DNA from: Hydrogenophaga sp.
Lineage (GTDB): Bacteria; Pseudomonadota; Gammaproteobacteria; Burkholderiales; Burkholderiaceae_C
Direction: 5' to 3'
DNA: 64,000 nt
Assembly (NCBI RefSeq): GCF_025699295.1
Contig: NZ_JAILWB010000003.1
Span: forward strand, 124,001-188,000
The notes beneath the pieces were generated by a model, which worked only from the letters and a program-made list of their open reading frames with translations, ran no database searches and was not told where the DNA came from. Below, piece after piece: positions 50,740-60,766 of the stretch. The translations under genes and the position numbers were made by a program. The stretch's first letter is position 1, and the number at the start of each line of letters is the position of its first letter.

Positions 50740-50883
50740 TCAGGCCATGAACACGGCGATGAAGGCGAGCAGGAACATCAGCACGCCGCCTGCGACCGGC
50801 AGCACGACGGGCATGTAGGGAACGATGGACTCCACCAGATCCTGGGGGTGCTCGCTGGGGGTGTCGTGGCCGTGGTGGGACAT
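50740..50883 (-). CDS. 47-residue histidine-rich membrane microprotein
   Basis: A short complete gene with ATG 50883, GGAG 9-6 bases upstream, and its own terminator. The product has a histidine-rich polar head (MSHHGHDTPSEHPQ), an acidic patch (DLVESIVPYMP) and one transmembrane helix (VLPVAGGVLMFLLAFIAVFM). A metal-binding or complex-stabilising role at the inner membrane is conceivable: such single-helix subunits occur in respiratory complexes. I do not know a named family. Codon use is like the neighbours and the start/terminator pair argues that it is real. Confidence 0.7.
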   Translation of the reverse strand: MSHHGHDTPSEHPQDLVESIVPYMPVVLPVAGGVLMFLLAFIAVFMA

Positions 50884-50936
50884 GGTTGCTCCGTCAGAAG
50901 GTTCAGTACGTGGGCTATTTTAAGGGATGCAGCGCA

Positions 50937-51371
50937 TCACAGCAGGGCATAGGTCGTGCTGGCGCGGCACACGCTGCGGCCGTCATCGGCACCGCAGATG
51001 TCGATTTCGCCGAACACCAGGCTCTTGCCCGCGCGGATCACGCGCGCCGTGATGCGGGCATCCTGCCCGGAGAGCGGCTTGAGGAAGCTGGTGTTGAGCT
51101 GAACGGTGGTCATGGGGCGCTGGTTGCCCAACCGGGTGACGATGGCCAGCACCATGGCGGTGTCGGCGGCCGACATCATGGCCTGGCCGCACAGCATGCC
51201 GCCCACCCGCGAGAGCTGGTCGCTTTGCGGCAGGCGCAGCGTGACCTCACCGTCGCCGAAGGACTCGACCTGCAGGCCCATGGCCTGGATCCAGGGTGCA
51301 AACCACTCGGAGAGCAAGCCCTGGAGCGAGGTGACGGTAAGGGGACCGGAAGCGGTGGGATTCTGCGTCAT
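50937..51371 (-). CDS. PaaI-like hotdog-fold thioesterase
   Basis: A 144-residue protein of the 4HBT/PaaI group. GGMLCGQAMMSAADTAMVLA is the hotdog central helix with the usual glycines and aspartate, followed by PMTTVQLNTSFLKPLSGQDA and SLVFGEIDICGADDG. Such enzymes hydrolyse acyl-CoA thioesters. I take ATG 51371, with GGAG 8 bases ahead, over a GTG five codons upstream. It begins 4 bases after the MscS-like channel stop, so the two are co-transcribed. Confidence 0.88.
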   Translation of the reverse strand: MTQNPTASGPLTVTSLQGLLSEWFAPWIQAMGLQVESFGDGEVTLRLPQSDQLSRVGGMLCGQAMMSAADTAMVLAIVTRLGNQRPMTTVQLNTSFLKPLSGQDARITARVIRAGKSLVFGEIDICGADDGRSVCRASTTYALL

Positions 51372-51375
51372 CCGT

Positions 51376-52836
51376 TCATTCTCCACGGCGCAGGCGAGAG
51401 AGCCAGTGTTCCATCAGCTTGCCCGCGGCTTCCCGACCGCCCAGGCCAAACGACAGGGCCACCGCGACGGCGACAGCGCCCAGCGTGAGCCCGAAGGCCA
51501 GGTTGACGATGTCGTCGGCGATGCCCATGGCGCGCAGGCCCATGGCGATCACCAGCGCGAGGATGGCGTAGCGGCCGATGCGCGCCAAACCCCGGGTGCT
51601 GGCGCCACTGGCGCGGTCGATAGCGTCGTAGGCCACGTTGGCCAGCCAGAAACCGATGACGAGGATCGCCGAGCCCAGCAGGATGTCGCCACCGAAACGG
51701 ATGAAACTGGCCACGATGTCGCTGACCTGCCCGAAGCCCAGTTGAGCGGCCGCCTCGACGGTGGCGAACAGCATGGCGAAGAACAGCACGATGCGGCCGA
51801 CGGCGGCGGATGCGCTGGTCTTCTCGAAGGCGTGCGCCATCTGCACGCGCGCGGGGAGGGTGTCGAAGCCCAGTGTGGCCAGCAGGCTGGCCAGCAGTTT
51901 GCTCGCAAACGAGGCCACGAGCCAGGTGACCACCAGGATCAGGGCAGCTGCGATCAGATTGGGCACCGCCTGCATCAGGGAGTTCAGCATGTCGGTGGCC
52001 GGCCGGGAGATGGCTTCGATCTTCAGAGCGTCAAGTGCAGCGATCAGCGACGGCAGAAACACCGCCACGAAGACCAGCATGCCGATCACGCGCGAGAGGT
52101 TCACCGTGTCGGCCAGACCCGCCTGGTGACCCAGTTTGTCGACACCGGCCGTGCGGCTCAGGTGGGTGGTGAGGTTGCGCAGCACGGTGGCCACGATCCA
52201 GCCCACGCCACCGATCACGATCGCCGCAACCGCGTTGGGCAGCATGTCCAGCGTCTTGCTCACCATGTCGCGCAGCGGGTCGAGCAGCCCCTCCATTTGA
52301 AGGGCGCCCAGGATGGCGGGCACGAACAGCAGGATCACGAGCCAGAACAGAGCGCCCGAGAGGCTGTCGCTGATCGGCGCCATGTCGGCATGCTCGGAGA
52401 GCTTTTCGTCCAGCGTGGTCTTGTCGAGCAGCTTCTGCGACAGCGCCCGGATCATGCTGGCCACCAGCCAGGCCACGAGGGCCAGCACCAGGCCGCCCAG
52501 GAGGCGCGGCGCATACTCGAACAGCTGGGTCGTGAAGGCGGAGAAGGGGCCGGAGACGATCGCGAGATTGAGCGAGTTGAAGACCGCGACCAGCGTGAGC
52601 AGGATCACCACCCAGAACAGGGCCAGCGCGACTGCGCCCTCGATGTCCACCCGCGTGCTGGTGAGCTTGCCAAAGCGGTGGTTGACACCGATGAACCCAA
52701 GGCTCTTGCGGGTGGCCGCCCGCACCAGCACCGCGATGAACCAGCCCAGTATGAAGATGGCGAGCGCGCCCAGCAGTTGCGGGATGTGCGTGCCCAGCGT
52801 GTTCTGCAGCGAGTTCCACAGCGTGTTGGTGTCCAT
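51376..52836 (-). CDS. MscS-like mechanosensitive channel (TM_helix repeat type)
   Basis: A 486-residue inner-membrane protein with about ten hydrophobic segments arranged as repeats of the conserved TM helix family (PF05552): LLGALAIFILGWFIAVLVRA, LLGGLVLALVAWLVASMIRA, AVAAIVIGGVGWIVATVLRN, LIAAALILVVTWLVASFASK and LLGSAILVIGFWLANVAYDA. The C-terminal LTLGAVAVAVALSFGLGGREAAGK is the pore-lining text of small-conductance channels of this type, but the cytoplasmic MscS cage domain is absent. Start ATG 52836. Role: pressure relief or ion passage, inferred. Confidence 0.85.
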   Translation of the reverse strand: MDTNTLWNSLQNTLGTHIPQLLGALAIFILGWFIAVLVRAATRKSLGFIGVNHRFGKLTSTRVDIEGAVALALFWVVILLTLVAVFNSLNLAIVSGPFSAFTTQLFEYAPRLLGGLVLALVAWLVASMIRALSQKLLDKTTLDEKLSEHADMAPISDSLSGALFWLVILLFVPAILGALQMEGLLDPLRDMVSKTLDMLPNAVAAIVIGGVGWIVATVLRNLTTHLSRTAGVDKLGHQAGLADTVNLSRVIGMLVFVAVFLPSLIAALDALKIEAISRPATDMLNSLMQAVPNLIAAALILVVTWLVASFASKLLASLLATLGFDTLPARVQMAHAFEKTSASAAVGRIVLFFAMLFATVEAAAQLGFGQVSDIVASFIRFGGDILLGSAILVIGFWLANVAYDAIDRASGASTRGLARIGRYAILALVIAMGLRAMGIADDIVNLAFGLTLGAVAVAVALSFGLGGREAAGKLMEHWLSRLRRGE

Positions 52837-52930
52837 CTCGTCCTCCGGTTGGCGTTGGTAGATCGGGCCATGATGCCGGACGCTGCGTGGCCACGTCAAC
52901 CGAGAGAGGCCACCGGAGGGACCAGACGGC

Positions 52931-54130
52931 TCAGAGCAGCGTCGTCTCGAAGCCGGATTGACGCAGGCGCTCGATCACCTGCGCGATGTGTTCGCGACCG
53001 CGCGTCTGCAGCACCAGTTCGATGGCGACGTTCTGCGCCGCCAGCAAGGTGAAGGCGCGCTGGTGGTGCACTTCGTCGATGTTGGCACCTGCCTCGGCCA
53101 CCGTGGCTGTGATGCGCGCGAGGTTGCCCGGCACGTCGCGCGCGTTCACCTGGATGCGCGCCAGGCGCCCTGCGCGCACCATGCCACGCTCGATGATGGA
53201 GGCCAGCAGCATCGGGTCGATGTTGCCACCGCACAGCACCAGGCCGACGCGCTGGCCCGCGAAGCGTTGCGGGTGCTTGATGAGCGCGGCCAGACCGGCG
53301 GCGCCCGCGCCTTCGACCAGCGTCTTCTCGATCTCCAGCAGCATCACGATCGCCTGTTCGATATCGCCCTCGTCGACCAGCAACAGCTCGTCCACCTTCT
53401 GGCGCACGATGGCCTCGGTGATCACACCGGGGGTGCCCACGGCAATGCCTTCGGCGATCGTGCTGCTGCCCTGGGGAAGCTGCGTGCCCTGGATGGCGTT
53501 GACCATAGCGGGAAAGCGCTCGGTCTGCACCCCGACGATGCGGATGCCCGGGCGAATCGCCTTGGCTGCCGTGGCGATGCCCGCGATCAGGCCGCCGCCA
53601 CCGATGGCAATGACCAGGGTGTCCAGGTCGGGCTGCTCTCGCAGCATTTCCAGCGCCAGCGTGCCCTGGCCGGCCACGATGGCCTCGTCGTCGTAGGGGT
53701 GCACGAACACCAGCCCGTCCCGCTCGGCCAGTTCACGCGCGTGCGCCCGGGAGGCGTCCAGCGTGTCGCCGTGAAGCACCACCTCCGCACCGAATCCGCG
53801 CGTGCGCTCCACCTTCACACCCGGCGTGAAGCGCGGCATGACGATCACCGCACGGATGCCCAGGCGCTGCGCGTGGTAGGCCACACCCTGGGCGTGGTTG
53901 CCCGCGCTCATGGCGATCACACCGCGTGCCTGCTCTTCGGCGCTGAGCTGAGAGAGCTTGTTGCAGGCGCCACGTTCCTTGAAGGAGGCGGTGTACTGCA
54001 GGTTCTCGAACTTCAGATACACCTGACAGCCGGTCAGCTGGGAAATGGTGCGTGATTCGACGAAAGGCGTGTCCAGCACATGACCGTTCAGACGGGCGGC
54101 GGCGGCTTCGATGTCGTGGAGTTGCAGCAT
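52931..54130 (-). CDS. ilvA: Threonine dehydratase (threonine ammonia-lyase) with ACT domain
   Basis: A 399-residue PLP enzyme that deaminates threonine to 2-oxobutanoate. The PLP lysine is in YTASFKERGACNK, the phosphate-binding glycine loop is AIGGGGLIAGI, and SAGNHAQGVAYHAQ completes the fold-II core. A short ACT domain (INVNARDVPGNLARI-type, residues about 325-399) follows, a size like TdcB-plus-ACT enzymes rather than the long two-ACT IlvA of enterobacteria. Start ATG 54130 chosen over an upstream frame with no ribosome site. It stands alone. Confidence 0.93.
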   Translation of the reverse strand: MLQLHDIEAAAARLNGHVLDTPFVESRTISQLTGCQVYLKFENLQYTASFKERGACNKLSQLSAEEQARGVIAMSAGNHAQGVAYHAQRLGIRAVIVMPRFTPGVKVERTRGFGAEVVLHGDTLDASRAHARELAERDGLVFVHPYDDEAIVAGQGTLALEMLREQPDLDTLVIAIGGGGLIAGIATAAKAIRPGIRIVGVQTERFPAMVNAIQGTQLPQGSSTIAEGIAVGTPGVITEAIVRQKVDELLLVDEGDIEQAIVMLLEIEKTLVEGAGAAGLAALIKHPQRFAGQRVGLVLCGGNIDPMLLASIIERGMVRAGRLARIQVNARDVPGNLARITATVAEAGANIDEVHHQRAFTLLAAQNVAIELVLQTRGREHIAQVIERLRQSGFETTLL

Positions 54131-54300
54131 GAGGAGATTGTGAACCAAGCCCCGCTTCCTGCCCTGCCGGCAAAGCCCGACAAATTGCTCAGACACGCCG
54201 CCTCACTCTCTTCCATGATTCATCAAGCTGGGTTATGGTCCGCTGAAATGTCGGCTCCCCCGGCATGGCGACACTGGAAGACCGTTCTGGAGGTGTCTGG

Positions 54301-56709
54301 ATGACCAAGCGCTTGCTGCAGTCTGCTGCGCCAGCGGCTCGCACCGTTCTCGATGCACGCGAGGGCCGTGGCCCGCTCGCGGGCGAGGGGCGCGTGTTCG
54401 TGCCGCCCGGTCTGCGCCAGGCGCCGGTGCTTGATCTGATGTGCTCGCACTTCGTGCTCATCCTGGCCGCGCGCCAGGGCCCACGTTTCAACGTGCGGCG
54501 CGACCTCAATACCCTGCTCTCGCTGGCCGGCCGCCACCTCGTGTGGCCCCAGACCGTATTGCTGCGCCTGCGCGAGTTCCTGCAGCGCCGCTGCAAGGAC
54601 AACGAGCTCTGGAGCGGCCATGACGGCCTGACCACCAACGCATTCATGGAGCGTTACGGGGTGTGGCGCGGTCCCTATGAGGAAGGCACACTGTTCTTCT
54701 ATCTTGACGAATACGCCAAGGAGTCCCCCAAGGACCTGCTCTCGGTGCTGGCCGTGACCGGTGAATGGCTCAGCCACTCGCTGAAGAAGCAGTCCACCCT
54801 GGTGGAGAAGAACATTGATGCGCTGGCCGGCCTGTTGCAGCTCAACCGCGCCGAGCGCGCGCTGTTGCTCTACGGCACGCTTGCGCGCTACCAGCGCGAC
54901 CTGCGTTCCATCCTGGTCGAGTTCAAGGTCAACAACGCGCCCGAGGCCTATGCGGCGATCGCCGACGTGGCCGGTGTGAAGGCCAGCGAGGTGGGTGAGG
55001 CACTGCGCGCCGGCTCGCGGCTGGAGCGCATCGGCATGGTGGAGAACCTGATTTCAGAGCACAACATCACCGACCTGGCCGACCTGATGAAAGTGAGCGA
55101 AAAGCTGCCACCGGTGCTGATGCGCGAGTACCGCACGCAAAGCGAGCTGATGGCGGTGTTCACCCGCCCTGCGACGCGCTCGGCGCTGAGCACGAAGGAC
55201 TTCGATTACGTGGGTGAGGATGTGCGCCTTCTCTGCGGCCTGCTCCGGGAGGCCGTGGCGCGCAAGGAGCCCGGCGTGAACGTGTTGATGTACGGCCCAC
55301 CCGGCACAGGCAAGACCGAACTGGCGCGCGTGGTGGCCGCGGCCGCTGGTCTGGAGCTGTTCGAGGTGGAATACGCCGACCGAGACGGCAATGCGCTCTC
55401 GGGGCGGGACCGCTACCGTTCGCTGCAGATCGCGCAAGTGTTCCTCAAGGGCACGGCGCACTCGGCGCTGCTGTTCGACGAGGTGGAAGACGTGTTCCCG
55501 CCGATCTCCAGCGAGGCCGCGCAGATCATGGCGCGCGCCGAGCACGTCGCCGCGTCCCACACCGGCAGCGTCAGCGGCAAGGCCTGGGTGAACCAGATCC
55601 TGGAAACCAATGCCGTGCCCACGCTGTGGGTGACCAACCGCATCGAGCAGATCGACCCGGCGTTCCGCCGCCGCTTCGCCTACCACCTCGAACTCAAGAG
55701 CCCGCCGCCTGGTGCGCGCGAGCAGCTGGTGCGCAAGACGCTGGAGGATGCGCCGGTGTCCGATGCGCTGGTGGCGCGGCTGACCGAACGCAAGGGCCTC
55801 ACGCCGGCGCAGATCCGCACGGCCCTGCGTTTTGCGCAGCTTGCCGCGAGCCCTGCCAGGCCGGCGGCGCGGCGCGGCGCGAAGGCACGCAGCGCACCTT
55901 CACTGGTGCTTGATGAACTGATTGAACGACAGCTCAAGAACGCCGACCTCGCCCTGGGCCGCAAGCCCGATCTGCTGCAACGACCCAGCGTGACCCAGTA
56001 CAGCCTGGACATGCTCAACGTCGAAACCCGCCACGAGCTGCCGCGCGTCATTGCCGCACTCAAGGCGCGTGGCCATGGCTGCCTGTGCTTCCACGGTGCC
56101 CCGGGCACCGGCAAGACCGCGCTGGCCGAACACCTGGCCCAGCAGCTCGAACGGCCGCTGATGATCCGCCGCGCCAGCGATCTGGTGAGCAAGTTCGTGG
56201 GCGAGACCGAGCAACAGATGGCGGCGATGTTTCGCGAAGCCGAAGCCGAGAAGGCCGTGCTGCTGCTCGACGAGGCCGACAGTTTCCTGCAGGACCGCCG
56301 GGGCGCGCAGCGCACCTACGAGGTCACCGAGGTCAACGAGATGCTGCAGGGCATGGAGCGCTTTGCCGGCATCTTCATCTGCACCACCAACCTGATGGAC
56401 AGCATCGACCAGGCGGCGTTGCGCCGGTTCACGTTCAAGATCCACTTCAAGCCGCTCACAGCCACCCAGCGCGAAACCATGTTCGTGGTCGAGGCGCTCG
56501 AGGGCGATGCCACGCGACTGGTGCCGGAACTTGCCGCACGTCTGGCCAGACTCGACCAGCTGTGTCCGGGCGACTTTGCCGCCGTGAAGCGGCAGGTGGA
56601 GATCCTGGCTGAAACGCTGGCGCCCGAGGAGTTCATGGCCCAGCTCGAAGCCGAGCACCGCATCAAGCCCGAGGTGCGCGAGGCGCGCGGTATCGGCTTC
56701 ATGCACTGA
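54301..56709 (+). CDS. Double AAA+ ATPase of unknown function
   Basis: An 802-residue protein. Residues 1-280 are helical and unrecognised (FVPPGLRQAPVLDLMCSHFV, LRLREFLQRRCKDNELW). Two AAA+ modules follow: module 1 with Walker A YGPPGTGKTE (Lys338), Walker B LLFDEVED (Asp393, Glu394) and FRRRFAYHLEL arginines; module 2 with HGAPGTGKTA (Lys605), LLLDEADSF (Asp657, Glu658) and ALRRFTFKIHF. Both sites look active. The start has GGAGG 7 bases upstream. It is a lone gene ended by a strong terminator; a remodelling role on some protein complex is the family expectation. Confidence 0.88.
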   Translation: MTKRLLQSAAPAARTVLDAREGRGPLAGEGRVFVPPGLRQAPVLDLMCSHFVLILAARQGPRFNVRRDLNTLLSLAGRHLVWPQTVLLRLREFLQRRCKDNELWSGHDGLTTNAFMERYGVWRGPYEEGTLFFYLDEYAKESPKDLLSVLAVTGEWLSHSLKKQSTLVEKNIDALAGLLQLNRAERALLLYGTLARYQRDLRSILVEFKVNNAPEAYAAIADVAGVKASEVGEALRAGSRLERIGMVENLISEHNITDLADLMKVSEKLPPVLMREYRTQSELMAVFTRPATRSALSTKDFDYVGEDVRLLCGLLREAVARKEPGVNVLMYGPPGTGKTELARVVAAAAGLELFEVEYADRDGNALSGRDRYRSLQIAQVFLKGTAHSALLFDEVEDVFPPISSEAAQIMARAEHVAASHTGSVSGKAWVNQILETNAVPTLWVTNRIEQIDPAFRRRFAYHLELKSPPPGAREQLVRKTLEDAPVSDALVARLTERKGLTPAQIRTALRFAQLAASPARPAARRGAKARSAPSLVLDELIERQLKNADLALGRKPDLLQRPSVTQYSLDMLNVETRHELPRVIAALKARGHGCLCFHGAPGTGKTALAEHLAQQLERPLMIRRASDLVSKFVGETEQQMAAMFREAEAEKAVLLLDEADSFLQDRRGAQRTYEVTEVNEMLQGMERFAGIFICTTNLMDSIDQAALRRFTFKIHFKPLTATQRETMFVVEALEGDATRLVPELAARLARLDQLCPGDFAAVKRQVEILAETLAPEEFMAQLEAEHRIKPEVREARGIGFMH

Positions 56710-56726
56710 GCCGATTCGACGCCCAA

Positions 56727-56756
56727 AGAAAAGGCCACCCGAAGGTGGCCTTTTCT
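56727..56756. terminator. Bidirectional terminator after the AAA+ gene
   Basis: AGAAAAGGCCACC CGAA GGTGGCCTTTTCT forms perfect 13-bp arms with a stable CGAA loop, 18 bases after the AAA+ stop and facing the convergent small gene. Confidence 0.9.
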
Positions 56757-56777
56757 CATCCAGGGCAGCGCGAGGGT

Positions 56778-57128
56778 TCAATGCAGCAGCGCCATCGGTC
56801 CGGTGGGCAACTCGTCGGATGAATAGTCGGGGTGGTTGTCCACGAAGAAGCGCAGCTTCTGGTCGAGTCGGGCCACGCGGGTGCTGGCCACGCTCTCGCA
56901 GTGGTGCTTGGAGATCAGGCCGAACAGTTTGCTGCGCATGAACCACAGGTCCTTGGGGCTCTGGCAGGACATCAGTGCGGCGTGCATGCGCGTGCGCACC
57001 GGATCCTTGATGTCGGCCATGGCTTCGTGGAACTCGTCAACAAGAAAATCCATCTCCAGTACCTGGGTGTCGTGGTACTGGGCTTTGGGGGTGGTCTTGC
57101 CAAACCATGGCAGCAACCTGAGAAACAT
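56778..57128 (-). CDS. Conserved hypothetical protein, 116 residues
   Basis: A small soluble protein with no recognised domain. After a hydrophobic start (MFLRLLPWFGK) it is helical and charged: LEMDFLVDEFHEAMADIKDP, RMHAALMSCQSPKDLWFMRS, LFGLISKHHCESVASTRVAR. ATG 57128 is chosen because the longer frame upstream has unlikely composition. It is transcribed towards the AAA+ terminator and separated by 177 bases from recQ. The orderly composition suggests a real protein, but no function can be given. Confidence 0.7.
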   Translation of the reverse strand: MFLRLLPWFGKTTPKAQYHDTQVLEMDFLVDEFHEAMADIKDPVRTRMHAALMSCQSPKDLWFMRSKLFGLISKHHCESVASTRVARLDQKLRFFVDNHPDYSSDELPTGPMALLH

Positions 57129-57305
57129 GACGCGCTCCGTTCGATGATGTCCGGGACGGGGTGAAAACTCCCCGGCTACATCACCAACATCGGCTTGAGG
57201 CGCCGCAGCTTGAGCGGCAGAAGGGCCCGACAGGCGGTTGCGCCGACGGGCGGTTGACCCTGTCACACCTTGGTTGTCAACCTGGATTCGCTGCGGCGAC
57301 GCGCC

Positions 57306-59219
57306 TCAGACGAAAGCACTCACCACCCTGACCACGTCCGCGCCGTAGGCCTCGCGCTTTTTCTGGCCGATGCCGGCTATGCCGTCCAGATCGGCCAGCG
57401 TTTCGGGCTTGCGGCTGGCGATGGCGCGCAGCGTGGCGTCGTGAAAGATCACGAAGGCTGGCAGGTTGTGCTCGCGCGCGACGCCGGCTCGCCAGGTCTT
57501 GAGGGCCTCCAGGCATTCGCGTTCGGACAGGCTCAGTGGCTGACCGTCGTCCCGCGCGGTGGCGCGCGCGGCGCGCTGGCGGCTGCCGCGTGACGAACCG
57601 GCGGCCTTGTCGCTCAAGGTCTTGAGCCAGACCGGGCTCTGGCCCTTGAGGATATCGCGCGCCGCGTCGGCCAGGTGCAGGGTGTTGTAGGGTGCGTCGT
57701 GCACCGCCACCGCCTCGCGCGCGATGAGCTGGCGCAGCAGCGCGCGCCATTGTGTCTCCGACAGGTCGGCGCCGATGCCGAAGGTCGAGAGCTTCTCGTG
57801 GCCGTACTGCGTCACCTTCTCGGTGAGCTTGCCGCGCAGGATGTCCATGATGTGGCCGGCACCAAAAGCGGTGCCGCTGGCCTGCTGCACGCGGTAGATG
57901 CACGAGAGCAGCTTGCGCGCCGACTCGGTGGCGTCGTGCAACTCCGGCGGTGTGAGGCAGTTGTCGCAGTTGCCGCAGGGCTGGCTGGCCTCACCGAAGT
58001 ACGACAACAGGCGCACGCGCCGGCAGTCGCTGGCCTCGGCCAGCGTGAGCAGGGCGTCGAGCTTGCCGCGCAGCACCTGCTTGAACTCGTCGGCCGCAGG
58101 GCTTTCGTCGATCATGCGGCGCTGGTTCACCACGTCCTGCAGGCCGTAGGCCATCCAGGCGTTGGCGGGCTCGCCGTCGCGGCCCGCGCGACCGGTCTCC
58201 TGGTAGTAGCCCTCGATGTTCTTGGGCATGTCCAGGTGGGCGACAAAACGCACGTCGGGTTTGTCGATGCCCATGCCGAAGGCGATCGTGGCGACCATGA
58301 TCAGGCCTTCCTCGCGCAGGAAGCGGTCCTGGTGGCGCTGTCGCACGGCGGCGTCGAGTCCCGCGTGGTAGGGCAACGCGGTCAGGCCGGCATCGCACAG
58401 CATCGCCGCCACTTCCTCGACGCGCCGGCGCGACTGGCAGTAGACGATGCCCGCGTCGTGCCCGGCGGCGCTGCCATGTTCGTCGCGGATGAAGCGCAGC
58501 AGCTGGGTGGTGGCATCCTTCTTCTCCACCAGCTGGTAGCGGATGTTGGGCCGGTCAAAGCTGCTGATGAAGGTGCGCGCGCCCTGCAACTGCAGGCGCT
58601 CGACGATGTCGGCGCGCGTGAGATCGTCCGCCGTGGCCGTGAGGGCCACGCGCGGCACGCCGGCAAAGCGTTCGTGCAGCACGACCAGCGCGCGGTACTC
58701 GGGGCGGAAGTCGTGGCCCCACTGGCTCACGCAATGGGCCTCGTCGATCGCGAACAGGCCGAGCTTGCCGCGCTCGTGCAGCGAGTCCAGCAGCGCCAGG
58801 AATCGCGGCGTCGTCAGGCGCTCGGGCGCGGCGTACAGCAGCGTGAGTTCGCCGCGCAGCATCTGCTTCTCGACCTTCTGCGCATCTTCGCTGGAGAGGC
58901 TGGAGTTGAGGAAGGCCGCGGCCACGCCGGCCTCGATGAGTGCGCCGACCTGGTCGTGCATCAGCGCGATCAGCGGCGAGACCACCACCGTCAGGCCCTG
59001 GCCGGCGCGCTCGCGCACGATGGCCGGCACCTGGTAACACAGCGACTTGCCGCCGCCGGTGGGCATGAGCACCAGCGCGTCGCCACCGGCGCCCACGTGC
59101 GCCACGATCTCGGCCTGGGGGCCACGGAAGTCGTCGTAGCCAAACACCTCGTGCAACACGCCGAGGCTGGTCTCCAGGACCTCGCTGCCGGGGGCGATGT
59201 CGATGGCCGTTTCGCTCAC
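57306..59219 (-). CDS. recQ: ATP-dependent DNA helicase RecQ
   Basis: A 637-residue superfamily-2 helicase with all parts of bacterial RecQ: helicase lobe 1 with [15 protein letters not shown] (motif I) and [19 protein letters not shown] (motif II and the RecQ-specific aromatic loop), lobe 2 with the arginine finger [12 protein letters not shown], a zinc-binding RQC domain ([17 protein letters not shown]) and a C-terminal HRDC domain ([20 protein letters not shown]). It unwinds DNA in recombination repair. The start is a GTG that overlaps the rhodanese stop by one base, so the two are co-transcribed. Confidence 0.97.
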   Translation of the reverse strand: MSETAIDIAPGSEVLETSLGVLHEVFGYDDFRGPQAEIVAHVGAGGDALVLMPTGGGKSLCYQVPAIVRERAGQGLTVVVSPLIALMHDQVGALIEAGVAAAFLNSSLSSEDAQKVEKQMLRGELTLLYAAPERLTTPRFLALLDSLHERGKLGLFAIDEAHCVSQWGHDFRPEYRALVVLHERFAGVPRVALTATADDLTRADIVERLQLQGARTFISSFDRPNIRYQLVEKKDATTQLLRFIRDEHGSAAGHDAGIVYCQSRRRVEEVAAMLCDAGLTALPYHAGLDAAVRQRHQDRFLREEGLIMVATIAFGMGIDKPDVRFVAHLDMPKNIEGYYQETGRAGRDGEPANAWMAYGLQDVVNQRRMIDESPAADEFKQVLRGKLDALLTLAEASDCRRVRLLSYFGEASQPCGNCDNCLTPPELHDATESARKLLSCIYRVQQASGTAFGAGHIMDILRGKLTEKVTQYGHEKLSTFGIGADLSETQWRALLRQLIAREAVAVHDAPYNTLHLADAARDILKGQSPVWLKTLSDKAAGSSRGSRQRAARATARDDGQPLSLSERECLEALKTWRAGVAREHNLPAFVIFHDATLRAIASRKPETLADLDGIAGIGQKKREAYGADVVRVVSAFV

Positions 59220-59638
59220 TACATTTGTTCCCAGGGGAGGCCGTCGAACCGCCAGCCGTTGAGGCTGGAGCGTTTGAAGTCTTCGTTGAGCTCGCCCTCG
59301 AAGCCATGCACCACGTGCGCCACCTCGCTGAAACCGGCGGCTTCCAGCGCCTTGCCCGCGTCCAGCGTGCGCTTGCCGCTGCGGCAGATCAGCAGCACCG
59401 GCCGGCTCTTGTCGCCCGCTTCCTGCTCTACGGCGGAGGCAAAGCGCGCCGGGTCGGGCGTGAGGTCGGGGTACTCGTACCAGGGGATGTTCTCCACGCC
59501 AGGCGGGCGGCCCACGTAGAGCGACTCGATCTCCATGCGCACGTCGACGAACAGCGGGGGTTCCTCGCCACGGGCCGCGCGCTGCTCGCGTTCGGCCTGC
59601 AGCCAGGCCCAGGCCTGCTGGGGCGTGAGGTGTTTCAT
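59219..59638 (-). CDS. Rhodanese-like domain protein
   Basis: A 139-residue single rhodanese domain. [20 protein letters not shown] opens it and the active loop is [17 protein letters not shown], with the catalytic cysteine in CRSGKR, the usual six-residue loop of sulfurtransferases. It should move sulfane sulfur from thiosulfate or persulfide donors. It heads a two-gene unit with recQ (one-base overlap) and is divergent from metH, separated by 81 bases. Confidence 0.9.
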   Translation of the reverse strand: MKHLTPQQAWAWLQAEREQRAARGEEPPLFVDVRMEIESLYVGRPPGVENIPWYEYPDLTPDPARFASAVEQEAGDKSRPVLLICRSGKRTLDAGKALEAAGFSEVAHVVHGFEGELNEDFKRSSLNGWRFDGLPWEQM

Positions 59639-59719
59639 GCCGGGTATTGTCGGGGAATTTGGAAGGCCACCCGGCCAGACGGGGGCCCGGGGCCGGGGCG
59701 GCTTCTTACAATCCGGGGC

Positions 59720-60766
59720 ATGAACGCCCCAGCCTACACCCGCGCCCAGGCGCTGCCCGAGATCCTGAAGCAACGCATCGCCATCCTGGATGGCGCCATG
59801 GGCACCATGATCCAGCGCTTCAAGCTCGGCGAGGCCGAGTACCGGGGCGAACGCTTCAAGGACTTCCACAAGGACGTCAAGGGCAACAACGAACTGCTCA
59901 GCCTCACGCGGCCCGACGTGATCCGCGACATCCACGAGGGCTACCTGGCCGCTGGCGCCGACCTGATCGAGACCAATACCTTCGGCGCGACCACGATCGC
60001 GCAGGACGACTACGAAATGGGCCATCTCGCGCGCGAGATGAACCTGGCCTCGGCGCGCATCGCGCGCGCCGCCTGTGACCAGTTCAGCACGCCCGACAAG
60101 CCGCGCTTTGTCGCCGGCGCCCTGGGCCCCACACCCAAAACCGCGAGCATCAGCCCCGACGTGAACGATGCCGGCGCGCGCAACGTCACCTTCGAGCAGC
60201 TGCGCGCCGCCTACCTGGAACAGGTCGAAGCGCTGGTCGAGGGCGGTGCCGACGTGCTGCTGGTGGAGACCATCTTCGACACGCTCAACGCCAAGGCCGC
60301 GCTGTTCGCGATCGACGAGTTCTTCGAAAAGAGCGGTGAACGCCTGCCGCTCATCATCAGCGGCACCGTGACCGACGCCTCGGGCCGCATTCTCAGCGGC
60401 CAGACCGTCAGCGCCTTCTGGGCCAGCGTGCGGCACCTGCAGCCACTGGCCGTGGGCCTGAACTGCGCACTGGGCGCCGCGCTGATGCGCCCCTACATCC
60501 AGGAGCTGGCCAAGGTGGCGGGCGACACCTTCATCAGCTGCTACCCGAATGCCGGCCTGCCCAATCCGATGAGCGACACCGGCTTCGACGAAACGCCCGC
60601 CGACACCAGCCGCCTGCTGCGCGAGTTCGCCGCCGAAGGCCTGGTGAACATCGTGGGCGGCTGCTGCGGCACCACGCCCGAGCACATCGCCGCCATCCAC
60701 CAGAGCGTGAACCCGCTGGCGCCGCGTGGCCTGCAGCGCGACTACTTCTACAAGGAAGCCGCCTGA
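59720..60766 (+). CDS. metH: Methionine synthase N-terminal half (homocysteine S-methyltransferase)
   Basis: A 348-residue protein corresponding to the homocysteine-binding domain of B12-dependent Met[21 protein letters not shown] starts the barrel, and the three zinc cysteines are in GLNCALGA and [10 protein letters not shown]. In many Burkholderiales MetH is split into this part and a separate folate/cobalamin/activation part. The second part is usually next door but is not found here: the next gene is a convergent cyclic-nucleotide-binding protein. It needs that partner to make methionine. Start ATG 59720. Confidence 0.93.
   Translation: MNAPAYTRAQALPEILKQRIAILDGAMGTMIQRFKLGEAEYRGERFKDFHKDVKGNNELLSLTRPDVIRDIHEGYLAAGADLIETNTFGATTIAQDDYEMGHLAREMNLASARIARAACDQFSTPDKPRFVAGALGPTPKTASISPDVNDAGARNVTFEQLRAAYLEQVEALVEGGADVLLVETIFDTLNAKAALFAIDEFFEKSGERLPLIISGTVTDASGRILSGQTVSAFWASVRHLQPLAVGLNCALGAALMRPYIQELAKVAGDTFISCYPNAGLPNPMSDTGFDETPADTSRLLREFAAEGLVNIVGGCCGTTPEHIAAIHQSVNPLAPRGLQRDYFYKEAA

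Noticed and set aside
57675..59519. 614-residue open frame on the plus strand
   Set aside because: Antisense to recQ; no motif and no start signal.
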